Source: Mycobacteriales bacterium
GTDB lineage: Bacteria > Actinomycetota > Actinomycetes > Mycobacteriales > SCTD01
Length of the DNA: 64,000 nt
NCBI GenBank assembly: GCA_030447385.1
Contig: JAUJOY010000002.1
Span: forward strand, 237,833 to 301,832
Direction: 5' to 3'
Shown: one piece after another, positions 33,567-42,510 of the stretch
Layout: each line of letters starts with the position of its first letter
How positions within the stretch are numbered: position 1 is the first letter of the stretch
Notes under the pieces: generated by a model
What the model was told of the DNA's origin: nothing
What the model saw: the letters and a program-made list of their open reading frames with translations, nothing else
The model's database searches: none
Translations under genes and position numbers: made by a program

Positions 33567-35054
33567 GTGGCAGTCATCGTGGACTTCCCGACGCCCGCGC
33601 AGCCTGCGCCCCCTGTGCTGTCCGGGCCGGCCCAGGCGGTGGTGGACGCGGTCAGCGCGGTGGCGGCGCAGGGCGCGGTTGACCTGCCCGGGTCGCAGGC
33701 GCTGCTCGAAGCCGGTGTGCTGCTCACCCAGCTCGAGGCGCTGCACGCGGTGGTGCTCAGCCGGGTGGCTGATGTCGACCGGCGCCAGCTGCACACCCTG
33801 GCCGGTGCGCCCTCCACCGCGAGCTGGGTGGCGCAGCAGCAGACCAGCCTGGACCGCGCCGAGGTGGCGCTGGCCCGCCGGCTCGGGGGCCTGCCGCTGG
33901 TCAGCGCGGAGCTGAGTGCACGGCGGCTGTCGGTGCAGGGCGCCCGCCGGGTCGCAGCGGCGCTGACCCAGCTGCGCCGGCACGTCGACCGCCCGGACGG
34001 GCTCATCGACGGCCAGAACGGCCAGCAGGTCGTCACCGCAGTGATCGTCGACGGGATTCGCCAGCTGGTGTGCGAAGCCCACGGGGGGCTGGAGGAGGAC
34101 AGCCCGCTGCTCATGCCGCTGGTCACCGAGCTGACCGACATCGCCGGCCGGCAGGTCAGCGAGCTCCGTCGGCTCGAAGCCGGGTTCGTGCTGTTGGCCC
34201 GGCACGTGGAGGCGGGCCTGCTGCCCGCAGCGCTGTCCCGGCTGCTCGACGCGGTCCTACCGGGCGAGTTGGAGCGGCGGGCCGCTGACGCGCACGCCGA
34301 CCGGGGCTTCGGGATGCGCCGCAAGGACGACGGGTCGGGGTGGGAGATCTGCGACGGTGAGCTGGACCTGGAATGCGGTGAGCTGCTGGACACGCTGCTC
34401 AACGCCGAGCTCGCCGTCGACCAGGACAACCCCGCTGACACGGCCGCCTACAGCCAGCTGCGCGAGGAGGGCTGGACCCTGGTCGAGGACCTGCCGACCT
34501 GCGGTGGTCCGCGGTCGTTGCGCCAACGCCGCCACGACGCGCTCAAGAACGGACTGCGGCGTTACCTCGACGCCGGGATCAGCGGCCCGCGGGACAAGGT
34601 CGCGCCGCACCTGAACGTCACCGTCGGCCTGGACACGCTGCACAGCGCGCCCGGGGCGCTGCCCGCCGTCGCCGGCTCCGGAGCCACCCTGCCGGTCAGC
34701 CTGATCCGGCAGTGGTGGTGCGACAGCGAGCTCACCCGCTTCGTGCTGTCCCTGGGCCGCAAGGTGATCGAGACCAGCCACACCGCCCGCACCCTCAAAG
34801 CGCACGAACGGCGGGCCAAGCTGATCGAGACCGGCGGCCGGTGTCAAGCCGCCGGCTGCTCCCGCGGACCCGGCAGCCGCCTCACCCCCCACCACGCCAC
34901 CCCCTGGGCGGCCTGCGGCACCACCAGCCTCGCCGACAGCGTCACGGTGTGCGAGCAGACCCACCACGACCTGCACAGCGGCGGCAACATCATCCGACTC
35001 AGAGACGGCCGGTGGCTCGGACCTCTCGGGTGGGCGAGGGGGCCTGGTGGCTAG
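33567..35054 (+). CDS. DUF222/HNH endonuclease (13E12 repeat family)
   Basis: A 495-aa protein: a long DUF222 domain (about residues 15-330) followed by a C-terminal HNH nuclease with GGRCQAAGC, LTPHHATPWA and CEQTHHDLHSGG supplying zinc and catalytic residues. It is a 13E12-family protein, the mobile-like group amplified in mycobacteria and other actinobacteria. GTG 33567 is preceded by GGAGG. Control by the LexA box upstream fits a DNA-damage role. The cellular function of this family is not established. Confidence 0.9.
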   Translation: MAVIVDFPTPAQPAPPVLSGPAQAVVDAVSAVAAQGAVDLPGSQALLEAGVLLTQLEALHAVVLSRVADVDRRQLHTLAGAPSTASWVAQQQTSLDRAEVALARRLGGLPLVSAELSARRLSVQGARRVAAALTQLRRHVDRPDGLIDGQNGQQVVTAVIVDGIRQLVCEAHGGLEEDSPLLMPLVTELTDIAGRQVSELRRLEAGFVLLARHVEAGLLPAALSRLLDAVLPGELERRAADAHADRGFGMRRKDDGSGWEICDGELDLECGELLDTLLNAELAVDQDNPADTAAYSQLREEGWTLVEDLPTCGGPRSLRQRRHDALKNGLRRYLDAGISGPRDKVAPHLNVTVGLDTLHSAPGALPAVAGSGATLPVSLIRQWWCDSELTRFVLSLGRKVIETSHTARTLKAHERRAKLIETGGRCQAAGCSRGPGSRLTPHHATPWAACGTTSLADSVTVCEQTHHDLHSGGNIIRLRDGRWLGPLGWARGPGG

Positions 35055-35289
35055 CCGGGCACCCCCGGCGGAGCCCGTCGCCCGGCGGCACGCCTACACG
35101 CGACCGCCGACCGGGCCATCCCGCGCCAGGCGCCAGCACCTCACGCGCACGGGCACTGGCGCGCGCTCCTGCTCTGGCCCTCACCCGCGGGCTCGCGTTC
35201 CGGCTCCCGGGCGCAACCCGCCCTGGGCCCTCACCCGCGACGTGCGGGACGCCGGTGTGGCTTCCGCACCCGGACCTACAGTCGTCCTG

Positions 35290-36057
35290 GTGCGGGTCCA
35301 CGTGGTGAGCGACGTCCACGGCAGTGCGGAGGCGCTCGCGCGGGCGGGGGACGGGGCGGACGTGCTGGTCTGCCTCGGCGACCTGGTGCTGTTCCTGGAC
35401 TACGAGGACAGCAGCCGGGGGATCTTCGCCGGGCTGTTCGGTGCGGCGCATGCGGAGCGGCTCGTGGCGCTGCGGACGGCGCGGCAGTTCGACGAGGCGC
35501 GCGAGTTCTCCCGCGGGCTGTGGGGCTCGCTCGCCGGTGACCCGCGGGAGGTCCTGGAGGCGGCGGTGCGGGCGCAGTACGCCGAGCTGTTCGGGGCGAT
35601 GCCGGAGCCGACCTACCTGACCTACGGCAACGTCGACCTGCCGGCGCTGTGGCCGGAGTTCACCAAGCCGGGGCACAGCGTCCTCGACGGCGAGGTCGCC
35701 GAGATCGGCGGGCGCACCTGGGGCTTCGTCGGCGGGGGGCTGCAGACGGCGATGCGCACCCCGTACGAGATCGACGACGAGACCTACGCGGCGAAGGTGG
35801 CCGCGGTCGGGGCGGTCGACGTGCTGGCCTGCCACATCCCGCCGGACGTGCCCGGGCTGCTCTACGACGTGGAGGCGCGCCGGTTCGAGCGGGGCAGCGC
35901 GGCGGTGCTCGACGCGATCCGGGACACCTCCCCGGGACTGGTGCTGTTCGGGCACGTGCACCAGCCGCTGCGCAGCCGCATCCGCATCGGACGTACCGAG
36001 TGCGTCAACGTGGGCCACTTCCGAGGCACCGGGACACCCTTCTCGGTCGAGTACTAG
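35290..36057 (+). CDS. Calcineurin-like metallophosphoesterase
   Basis: A 255-aa phosphoesterase with the metal motifs in order: VSDVHG (start), CLGDLVL, TYGNVD, ACHIPPD and FGHVHQP. I start at GTG 35290, six residues before SDVHG; the track ORF from 35047 adds a low-quality N-terminal stretch with no ribosome site. It lies 11 bases before the SRPBCC gene, so it may head the operon 35290-38973. The substrate is unknown; the family includes cyclic-nucleotide and protein phosphatases. Confidence 0.88.
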   Translation: MRVHVVSDVHGSAEALARAGDGADVLVCLGDLVLFLDYEDSSRGIFAGLFGAAHAERLVALRTARQFDEAREFSRGLWGSLAGDPREVLEAAVRAQYAELFGAMPEPTYLTYGNVDLPALWPEFTKPGHSVLDGEVAEIGGRTWGFVGGGLQTAMRTPYEIDDETYAAKVAAVGAVDVLACHIPPDVPGLLYDVEARRFERGSAAVLDAIRDTSPGLVLFGHVHQPLRSRIRIGRTECVNVGHFRGTGTPFSVEY

Positions 36058-36068
36058 CCTGCGCAGCC

Positions 36069-36515
36069 ATGGCTGACCTCGCGACCTCGACGATCTCCAT
36101 CGGCGCCCCGCCGGACGAGGTGCTGGCCGTCATTGCCGACATCGCGAGCTACCCGGAGTGGACCGGCCAGATCAAGCGGGCGGAGGTCCTCGAGACCGAC
36201 CCCGAGGGGCGGCCCGCGCAGGCGCGGTTCCACATGGACGCGGGGGTGCTGAAGGACGAGTACGTCCTGCGATACGTCTGGGCCGAGGACGGGGTCAGCT
36301 GGAAGCTGGTCGGCAAGAGCTCACTGCAGAAGGCGCAGGTCGGGTCGTACGCGCTCGCGCCGGACCCGGCCGGCACCCTCGTGACCTACAAGCTCGCGGT
36401 CGACATCGCGATGCCGATGCTCGGGACGTTCAAGCGCAAGGCCGAGCGCATGATCATGGACAGCGCCCTGCGGGAGCTCAAGAAGCGCGTCGAGTCCTCT
36501 CGGGCGCAGGGCTAG
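36069..36515 (+). CDS. SRPBCC (START-like) lipid/polyketide-binding family protein
   Basis: A 148-aa protein of the polyketide cyclase/dehydrase superfamily: ISIGAPPDEVLAVIADIASYPEWTGQI at the N terminus, a beta-rich middle and a C-terminal helix. It corresponds by position to Rv2185c of M. tuberculosis, next to the ArsA-like ATPase (Rv2184c) and near fadD15. Likely binds a hydrophobic ligand. Three bases separate it from the ATPase gene. Confidence 0.85.
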   Translation: MADLATSTISIGAPPDEVLAVIADIASYPEWTGQIKRAEVLETDPEGRPAQARFHMDAGVLKDEYVLRYVWAEDGVSWKLVGKSSLQKAQVGSYALAPDPAGTLVTYKLAVDIAMPMLGTFKRKAERMIMDSALRELKKRVESSRAQG

Positions 36516-36518
36516 CCC

Positions 36519-37703
36519 GTGCGCGTCCTGCTGTTCACCGGCAAGGGCGGGGTGGGCAAGACGACGGCGGCCGCCGCCACCGCCGCAGCGGCCGCGGCGC
36601 GCGGGAGCAAGACCCTGGTCCTGTCGACCGACCCGGCCCACTCGCTCGCCGACGCGCTCGACGTCGCGCTGGCCGCGACGCCCACCGAGGTCGACACCGG
36701 GCTCTACGCCATGCAGGTCGACGCGCAGGCAGCCTTCGAGCGGACCTGGCGCGAGGTGCAGGCCTACCTGCTGACCCTGCTCGAACGGGCCGGGGTCGAC
36801 GCGCTGCAGGCCGAGGAGCTCACCGTCCTGCCCGGCGCCGAGGAGGTCCTCGCCCTTCTCGAGGTCACCCGGCAGGTCACGACCGGGCCCTGGGACCTGG
36901 TCGTCGTGGACTGCGCGCCGACCGGGGAGACGCTGCGGCTGCTGGCCCTGCCGGAGGCGCTGACCTGGTACGTCGAGCGCGTGTTCCCCGCCCAGCGCCG
37001 GGCCCTGCGGGCGGTGCGCCCGCTGCTGTCGCGGGTGTCCGGGCCGGTGGTCCCGCGCGAGGACCTGTTCGACGCGGTCGAGCGGCTGCACGCCGAGCTG
37101 CTCGGCGTACGCGCCATGCTCACCGCTCCCTCGACGTCGGTGCGCCTCGTCCTCACCCCCGAGGCGGTCGTCGTCGCGGAGGCCCGCCGCACGCTGACCT
37201 CGCTCGCGCTCTACGGCTACCGCGTCGACGCGCTGCTGGCCAACCGGGTGTTCCCGCCCTCCGACGAGCCGTTCCTGGCGGGGTGGGCCGCGGCGCAGGC
37301 CGAGCAGCTGGCGGCGGTGCGGGTCGACGCCGGGGGCCTGCCGGTGCGCGAGCTGGCCTACCGCGCCAGCGAGCCGGTCGGGCTGGCCGCGCTGACCGAG
37401 CTCGGGACAGCGCTGTACGGCGAGGACGACCCGGCCGCGCCCGCCGCCGAGGCGGCCGACCTGGTCGGCGTGGAGCGGACGGCCGACGGCTTCGAGCTGT
37501 CGATGGCGCTCCCCCTCGCCCGGAGCTCCGACCTGCGCCTGGCCCGGTCCGGGGACGAGCTGATCCTCACCGTGGCGGGCCACCGGCGCGTCCTGGCGCT
37601 GCCGAGCGCGCTGCGCCGGTGCACCGTGGCGGGGGCGGCGCTCACCGATGGCCGGCTGGTCGTGCGGTTCGAGCCCGACCCCGCGGTCTGGATGCGCACG
37701 TGA
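36519..37703 (+). CDS. ArsA/Get3-type ATPase
   Basis: A 394-aa P-loop ATPase with the deviant Walker A KGGVGKTT at residue 9, LSTDPAHSLADAL (switch I) and VVVDCAPTGETLRLL (switch II). The C-terminal 70 residues form an HSP20-like beta domain (FELSMALPLARSSDLRL) as in the actinobacterial ArsA-like proteins. It lacks the arsenite Cys triad, so arsenite efflux is unlikely. It sits in the conserved SRPBCC-ArsA-small protein-glucokinase run and overlaps the next gene by four bases. Confidence 0.88.
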   Translation: MRVLLFTGKGGVGKTTAAAATAAAAAARGSKTLVLSTDPAHSLADALDVALAATPTEVDTGLYAMQVDAQAAFERTWREVQAYLLTLLERAGVDALQAEELTVLPGAEEVLALLEVTRQVTTGPWDLVVVDCAPTGETLRLLALPEALTWYVERVFPAQRRALRAVRPLLSRVSGPVVPREDLFDAVERLHAELLGVRAMLTAPSTSVRLVLTPEAVVVAEARRTLTSLALYGYRVDALLANRVFPPSDEPFLAGWAAAQAEQLAAVRVDAGGLPVRELAYRASEPVGLAALTELGTALYGEDDPAAPAAEAADLVGVERTADGFELSMALPLARSSDLRLARSGDELILTVAGHRRVLALPSALRRCTVAGAALTDGRLVVRFEPDPAVWMRT

Positions 37704-38020
37704 GCGCCCCGCCGCACGGCTCGGCGGCCGAGGAGGCCGGCAAGCTGTTCGCGGCGATCGAGGACTGGGCGAGAAGCCGCAGTGGCGGCCTGCTGGACAC
37801 CGAGCACCTGGCGACCGGCGCCGCCGAGTGCACGGTGTGCCCGTTGTGCCAGAGCATCACGGCGCTGCGCCAGGTGAAGCCGGACACCGTCGAGCACCTG
37901 CTGGACGCGGCCGCCTCCGTCGTCGCTGCCCTGCGCAGCACCCTGCTCGGGCGCTCGCCGGACAGTGCCCCGCCGACAGGTCGCTCCCCGGTCGAGCACA
38001 TCGACGTCCGCGAGGACTGA
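37700..38020 (+). CDS. Small CxxC protein coupled to the ArsA-like gene
   Basis: A 106-aa protein (SAPPHGSAAEEAGKLF...) with helical N terminus and CTVCPLC in the middle, a possible metal site. The GTG overlaps the ATPase stop and its own stop overlaps the glucokinase ATG, so it is translationally locked in the operon. The track hides it in a longer shadow ORF. Conserved in this setting in actinobacteria; function unknown. Confidence 0.78.
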   Translation: MSAPPHGSAAEEAGKLFAAIEDWARSRSGGLLDTEHLATGAAECTVCPLCQSITALRQVKPDTVEHLLDAAASVVAALRSTLLGRSPDSAPPTGRSPVEHIDVRED

Positions 38021-38973
38021 TGCTCACCATCGGCGTCGACGTCGGCGGGACGAAGGTGGCGGCGGGACTGGTCGACGAGGCCGGCACCATCCTGGCGCGT
38101 ACGCGCCAGCGCACCCCGTCGGCGTCACCGGTGGACGTCGAGGACGTCATCGCGTCCTGCGTGGCGGACCTGCGCGAGCGCACGCCGGCCGGAGCCGAGG
38201 TGGAGGCCGTCGGCGTCGGCGCGGCCGGGTTCATCTCCGCCGACCGCTCGACCGTGCTCGTGGCCCCCAACCTGTCCTGGCGCAACGAGCCGCTGCGCCA
38301 GGCGGTCAGCTCGCGGGTGGGCCTGCCCGTCGTGGTCGAGAACGACGCCAACGCGGCGGCGTGGGGCGAGCACCGCTTCGGGGCGGGACGCGAGGAGAAG
38401 CACCTCGTCGTCGTCACCGTCGGGACGGGGATCGGCGGCGGGATCGTCCTGGACGGCGTGCTCTACCGCGGGCGCTACGGCGTCGGCGCGGAGTTCGGGC
38501 ACATGCGGGTCAGCGAGTCGGGCCGGCGCTGCGGCTGCGGGCAGCACGGGTGCTGGGAGCAGTACTGCTCGGGACGGGCGCTGCTGCGTGAGGCCCGCGA
38601 GATCGCCGACGTGCAGCGCGCGTACGGCAAGCGGCTGCTCGAGCTCGGCGGCGGCCGGCCCGAGGGGATCGAGGCGCCGGAGGTCACCGAGGCGGCGCGC
38701 GAGGGCGACCCGGCGGCGCTCGACTGCTTCGAGGAGGTCGGGGGCTGGCTGGGGCAGGGTCTGGCCGCCCTCGCGGCGATCCTCGACCCGGGCACGTTCG
38801 TCATCGGCGGCGGGGTGGCCGACGCCGGGGAGCTGCTGCTGGGGCCGGCGCGGCGGGTGTTCGCCGAGCGGCTGACGGGGACCGCGGCGCGGCCGCACGC
38901 GCAGATCCGGCTGGCGGCGCTGGGCAACGACGCGGGCCTGGTGGGGGCCGCTGACCTCGCCCGGCACCGCTGA
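38020..38973 (+). CDS. ROK-family glucokinase
   Basis: A 317-aa sugar kinase. The phosphate motif DVGGTKVAAG is at residue 7; VVENDANAAAWGEH gives the catalytic Asp; TVGTGIGGGIVLDG and EFGHMRV bind sugar; CGCGQHGCWEQY is the ROK zinc motif. It phosphorylates glucose with ATP (or polyphosphate in some actinobacteria). The ATG overlaps the previous stop by one base, with GAGG upstream. In Streptomyces the homologous glkA lies in a comparable operon and also mediates carbon repression. Confidence 0.93.
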   Translation: MLTIGVDVGGTKVAAGLVDEAGTILARTRQRTPSASPVDVEDVIASCVADLRERTPAGAEVEAVGVGAAGFISADRSTVLVAPNLSWRNEPLRQAVSSRVGLPVVVENDANAAAWGEHRFGAGREEKHLVVVTVGTGIGGGIVLDGVLYRGRYGVGAEFGHMRVSESGRRCGCGQHGCWEQYCSGRALLREAREIADVQRAYGKRLLELGGGRPEGIEAPEVTEAAREGDPAALDCFEEVGGWLGQGLAALAAILDPGTFVIGGGVADAGELLLGPARRVFAERLTGTAARPHAQIRLAALGNDAGLVGAADLARHR

Positions 38974-39053
38974 GGCTGCTGCCCGAGATATGCCCGAGAT
39001 AGTCATGGTGTGGTCCCTACGGGCCATGGCGCCGCCGCTCCGCCTGGGGCACG

Positions 39054-39296
39054 GTGTCCGTCATGACCTCACCGACCGCGCAGTCGACGTCCGCCACCGC
39101 CACCTGCTGTTCCCGGGCCATGTCGAGCATCGAGGTCACCGCCCGCGGCGTGACCCTGGTGCTGCACAGCTGCCCGGCCTGCGGGCGGCACATCTGGGAG
39201 CGCGACGGCGAGCAGGCCGGGCGGGCCGAGATGCTGGCGGGCGTCAAGACCTTCCTCGAGCAGCCGCGGCTGCCCACCCCCCGCCGCCGCCGGTAG
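39054..39296 (+). CDS. Small Cys/His protein of unknown function
   Basis: An 80-aa (or 77-aa from ATG 39063) protein with VTLVLHSCPACGRHIWERDGE, a short beta-hairpin with CxxC and His that could bind zinc, followed by a helix. Codon bias fits real coding. It stands alone between the glucokinase and the EEP gene. No function inferred. Confidence 0.6.
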   Translation: MSVMTSPTAQSTSATATCCSRAMSSIEVTARGVTLVLHSCPACGRHIWERDGEQAGRAEMLAGVKTFLEQPRLPTPRRRR

Positions 39297-39312
39297 TCCC
39301 TCTGCCGGGATC

Positions 39313-39347
39313 GCCGGCGCCGAACCATCCGCCGGCGCCGAACCATC
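39313..39347. repeat. 17-bp direct repeat
   Basis: GCCGGCGCCGAACCATC occurs twice with an 18-base period, just before the EEP-family gene. It may be a simple slippage product. Confidence 0.7.
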
Positions 39348-39368
39348 GCCAGCCCCTCGCCGGCTGAC

Positions 39369-40067
39369 ATGCGGGTGGTCAGCTGGAACGTCCGGTCCCT
39401 GCGCGACGACTCCCGTGGAGTGGCCGCCACCCTCGCCCGGCTGCAGCCGGACGTGGCGCTGATCCAGGAAGCTCCCCGGCTGCTGCTGTGGCGCTGGTCG
39501 GTCGAGCTGCTCGCCCGCCGCTCGGGTCTCGTACGCGTCGTCGGCGGGGCACCCGCGGCCGGCAACCTGCTGCTCGTCTCCGCGCGTGTCGTCGTCGACC
39601 AGGCGCAGGCGGTACGCCTGCCTCGGCGCCCGGGGCTGCACCGGCGCGGCGCGGTGCTCGCCGTGCTACAGGTGGGCGGGCGGCGCCTGACGGTGCTCGG
39701 CACGCACCTCGACCTCGACCCGGCGGCCCGCGCCGAGACCGCGCGGGAGATGCGGGGGCGCGTCCCGGCGCAGCACCTCCTGGTCGTCGGGGCGGACGTC
39801 AACGAGGAGCCCGGCGGCCCGGCGTGGGCGGCGCTGTCGGCCGGCCTGGTGGATGCGGCCGCCGGGTGCGGGCCGACCTTCCCGGCGCGTGCACCGGACC
39901 GGCGCATCGACGGGGTGTTCGTCGACCCGAGGCTGCAGGTCGCGCAGGTTCAGCGGCCCGATCCGGGACCGGTCAGCGACCACCTGCCGCTGGTCGTCGA
40001 CCTGGCCGAGGACCCGACCCCCGGACAGACCGGCCCCTCCCGGACCCGGCGGCTCGCAGCTCCCTAG
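39369..40067 (+). CDS. Endonuclease/exonuclease/phosphatase family protein
   Basis: A 232-aa EEP-fold hydrolase: VVSWNVRSL at the start, ALIQEA (metal-binding Glu), GTHLDLD, VGADVNEEPGG (N/D pair) and PVSDHLPLVVD (catalytic SDH). Substrate could be DNA, a nucleotide or a phospholipid headgroup. Four bases overlap with the convergent mannosyltransferase gene. Confidence 0.85.
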   Translation: MRVVSWNVRSLRDDSRGVAATLARLQPDVALIQEAPRLLLWRWSVELLARRSGLVRVVGGAPAAGNLLLVSARVVVDQAQAVRLPRRPGLHRRGAVLAVLQVGGRRLTVLGTHLDLDPAARAETAREMRGRVPAQHLLVVGADVNEEPGGPAWAALSAGLVDAAAGCGPTFPARAPDRRIDGVFVDPRLQVAQVQRPDPGPVSDHLPLVVDLAEDPTPGQTGPSRTRRLAAP

Positions 40068-41281
40068 GGGGCGTACGGCAGGTGCGTCAGCCACAGCGCC
40101 CCGCCGACCGACGTGAGCGCCGCAGCGGTCAGGAGCAGCGCCGTGAGCAGGCGCCTCGGCAGGCGCAGCAGCACCACGGCGAGGGGGATCAGCAGCGGGA
40201 AGGCGGGGATCAGGAAGCGCGGGATGTGCACGAGCCCGTTGCTGGACCCGTAGGACAGGGCGACGACCAGGAGCACGTACGTGAGCACCGGCGGCGTCCA
40301 CCGCCCGCGGGCGACGTAGACGACGACGAGGATCGAGGCCAGCAGCACGTAGCAGGTGACCGCGGTCGACGGGGGGTTGACGGTGGGCGACACCAGCCGC
40401 GCCACGGCGTCGGCGAGGGTGGACCGGCCGCCGTCGAAGCGCATCCCCCACCCGCCCTCCTGGGCGGCGAACCACGCGTCCGGACGCCCCATCCGGTCAC
40501 CGACCCAGGCGAGGTAGCCCAGCGCCCCCCACGGGGCGATCAGCGGCGCCGCGAGCGCCCGCCGATGCCCGGCTCGCAGGGCCGGTACGGCGGCGACGAG
40601 GCAGGCCACCGCGAGCGCCAGCCCGGTCGGCCGGACGAGGCCGGCGACCAGTGCCGCGGCCCCCGCGACGGCCCAGTGGCCGCGGTGCAGCGCCAGCAGG
40701 CAGGTGGCTGCCGCCGCGGTGAAGAGCCCCTCGGAGTAGGGCACGGACAGCACGAAGGACCACGGCTGCACCGACCAGAGCGCGGAGACGAGCAGGCCGG
40801 TGCGCCGGTCGGTGAGGTCGGCCACCAGCACCGCGACAGCCGCGGCCGCGACGGCACCCGAGAGGACCGCGACCGTGAGGGCGGCAAGCACCTCGGGGAG
40901 CAGCCACGACAAGCCGGCCACAGCGAGCGGAAAGCCTGGGAAGAAGGCGATCTCGCTCGGGCCGACCTTCCTGGAGGGGTCGGTCTCGAGCTCGCGCGGG
41001 TAGCCCTGGTCGGCGATGTTGAGGAAGTGGAACGCATCCCAGGCCCGGTAGGCGGTGTCCTGCGGCAGGTCGGACAGGGCTGCGACGACGGCGAACGCGA
41101 CAGCGGTGGCAGCGCGGACGGCCAGGAAGACGCCGACCGCGCCGAGGGCGAGCCGGCGGTCCGGGGAGGACCAGCGGGTCGACGTCGCGTCGGGCTGTGC
41201 GGCCTCCCGCGCCTCGGCTTGCGCCCCACGAGGTGCGCCCTCGGGAGGGGCGGGGGTTCCGGAGCGTCCGCCCCGGCTCAT
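40064..41281 (-). CDS. GT-C mannosyltransferase (PIG-V-like)
   Basis: A 405-aa polytopic membrane protein with about nine helices. The first periplasmic loop has AYRAWDAFHFLNIADQGYP, matching the WD-x-x-x-x-x-x-A pattern of PIG-V/GPI-mannosyltransferase-II-like GT-C enzymes. SVPYSEGLFTAA and VRPTGLALA are also typical. It would use a polyprenyl-phosphate sugar donor. The ATG overlaps the upstream stop (ATGA). The track ORF is longer only because it extends into the TIGR00300-type gene. Confidence 0.82.
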   Translation of the reverse strand: MSRGGRSGTPAPPEGAPRGAQAEAREAAQPDATSTRWSSPDRRLALGAVGVFLAVRAATAVAFAVVAALSDLPQDTAYRAWDAFHFLNIADQGYPRELETDPSRKVGPSEIAFFPGFPLAVAGLSWLLPEVLAALTVAVLSGAVAAAAVAVLVADLTDRRTGLLVSALWSVQPWSFVLSVPYSEGLFTAAAATCLLALHRGHWAVAGAAALVAGLVRPTGLALAVACLVAAVPALRAGHRRALAAPLIAPWGALGYLAWVGDRMGRPDAWFAAQEGGWGMRFDGGRSTLADAVARLVSPTVNPPSTAVTCYVLLASILVVVYVARGRWTPPVLTYVLLVVALSYGSSNGLVHIPRFLIPAFPLLIPLAVVLLRLPRRLLTALLLTAAALTSVGGALWLTHLPYAP

Positions 41282-42510
41282 CCGGCGACGAAGCCCGGAA
41301 CCAGCTCGCGGGCGAGGCCTTCGAGGAACAGCCCGATGTCGGTGACGATGCCCACCGCCTGCGAGGAGCCGCGGTCGGACAGCTTGGTCACCGTCGCGGG
41401 GTTGATGTCCACGCAGACCAGCGGGACCGACGCCGGCAGCAGGTTGCCGGTCGCGATCGAGTGCAGCATCGTCGCGACCATGATCGCGAAGCCGACCCCG
41501 GGCAGCTGGGCGCGCATCGCCCGCTGACCGGCGATCACGTCGGTGTGCACGTCCGGCAGCGGCCCGTCGTCGCGTACCGAGCCCACCAGGACGAACGGCT
41601 TCTGGGAGGTGACCAGCGAGTGCATCACGCCGCTCGTCAGGACGCCCTGCCGCACGGCGTCGGCGATGGAGCCCGCCTTGCGGATCGCGTTGATGGCCCG
41701 GATGTGGTGCTCGTGGCCGTGCTCCACGCCCTTGCCGGCCGCGAGGTCGACGCCGAGGGAGGTGCCGTACAGCGCCGCCTCGATGTCGTGCGTCGCCAGC
41801 GCGTTGCCGGCGAAGACCACGTCCACGTAGCCGGCCTCGACCAGCGCGACCATCGCCGGCGCGGCCCCGGTGTGGACGACCGCCGGGCCCGCGACCCACA
41901 GGATCTTGCCCCCCTCGCTCTTGACCTCCCGCATCTGCTCGGCGATCTGGCGCAGCAGCAGGGACTGCGGCTTCTCGCTGGACACGGCGGAGGACATGAA
42001 CTCGAAGCTGCCGTCCGTCGTGCTGTGCTCGCGCAGCGGCAGCACGACCTTCACGCCGGAGGCGCCGCACACGACGACGTCGCCGGCGCGTACGTCCGAG
42101 ACGGGGACCGTGCGCACCCGGCCGCCGAAGACCACCAGCCCGCAGTCCATCTCGGGCTGCTCGACGGGCACCCAGGTCTCGTCGATGCGGACGACGGTCT
42201 CGAGGTTGGTCGTGGAGTAGAAGTCGTCCGGGAACACCCCGTCGCGCTCGGCCTCGCGCAGCAGCGCCGTGCCGGGGTCCACCTGATTGACGCCGTGGCC
42301 CTGCAGGCGCATGAGCAGGCGCACCAGCGTCTGGTCGTCCTCCGCCGACACGACGATCCGGGCGTACGACTCGTCCTCGTGCGCCCGGCCGACGTCCAGC
42401 CGGTCGATGCGGTAGTCGCCGCCGTACGCCAGCACGTCGTCGAGCACCCGGGCCAGCACCCCGCTGTCCATGAGGTGGCCGCGCGTCTCGAGCACCTCGC
42501 TGGCACTCAC
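41278..42510 (-). CDS. TIGR00300 (LOR/SDH) family protein, possible ornithine cyclodeaminase
   Basis: A 410-aa protein. The N-terminal LOR/SDH conserved domain covers RGHLMDSGVL to about residue 100; the rest has VVCGASGVKVVLP, SSAVSSEKPQSLLLRQIA, WVAGPAVVHTGAAPAM and CVDINPATVTKLSDRGS. That arrangement matches the TIGR00300 family, which includes archaeal-type ornithine cyclodeaminases and the C-terminal half of cyanobacterial AgrE/ArgZ. The enzyme would turn ornithine into proline with NAD. GTG 42510 overlaps the previous stop. Activity here is by family only. Confidence 0.75.
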   Translation of the reverse strand: MSASEVLETRGHLMDSGVLARVLDDVLAYGGDYRIDRLDVGRAHEDESYARIVVSAEDDQTLVRLLMRLQGHGVNQVDPGTALLREAERDGVFPDDFYSTTNLETVVRIDETWVPVEQPEMDCGLVVFGGRVRTVPVSDVRAGDVVVCGASGVKVVLPLREHSTTDGSFEFMSSAVSSEKPQSLLLRQIAEQMREVKSEGGKILWVAGPAVVHTGAAPAMVALVEAGYVDVVFAGNALATHDIEAALYGTSLGVDLAAGKGVEHGHEHHIRAINAIRKAGSIADAVRQGVLTSGVMHSLVTSQKPFVLVGSVRDDGPLPDVHTDVIAGQRAMRAQLPGVGFAIMVATMLHSIATGNLLPASVPLVCVDINPATVTKLSDRGSSQAVGIVTDIGLFLEGLARELVPGFVAG

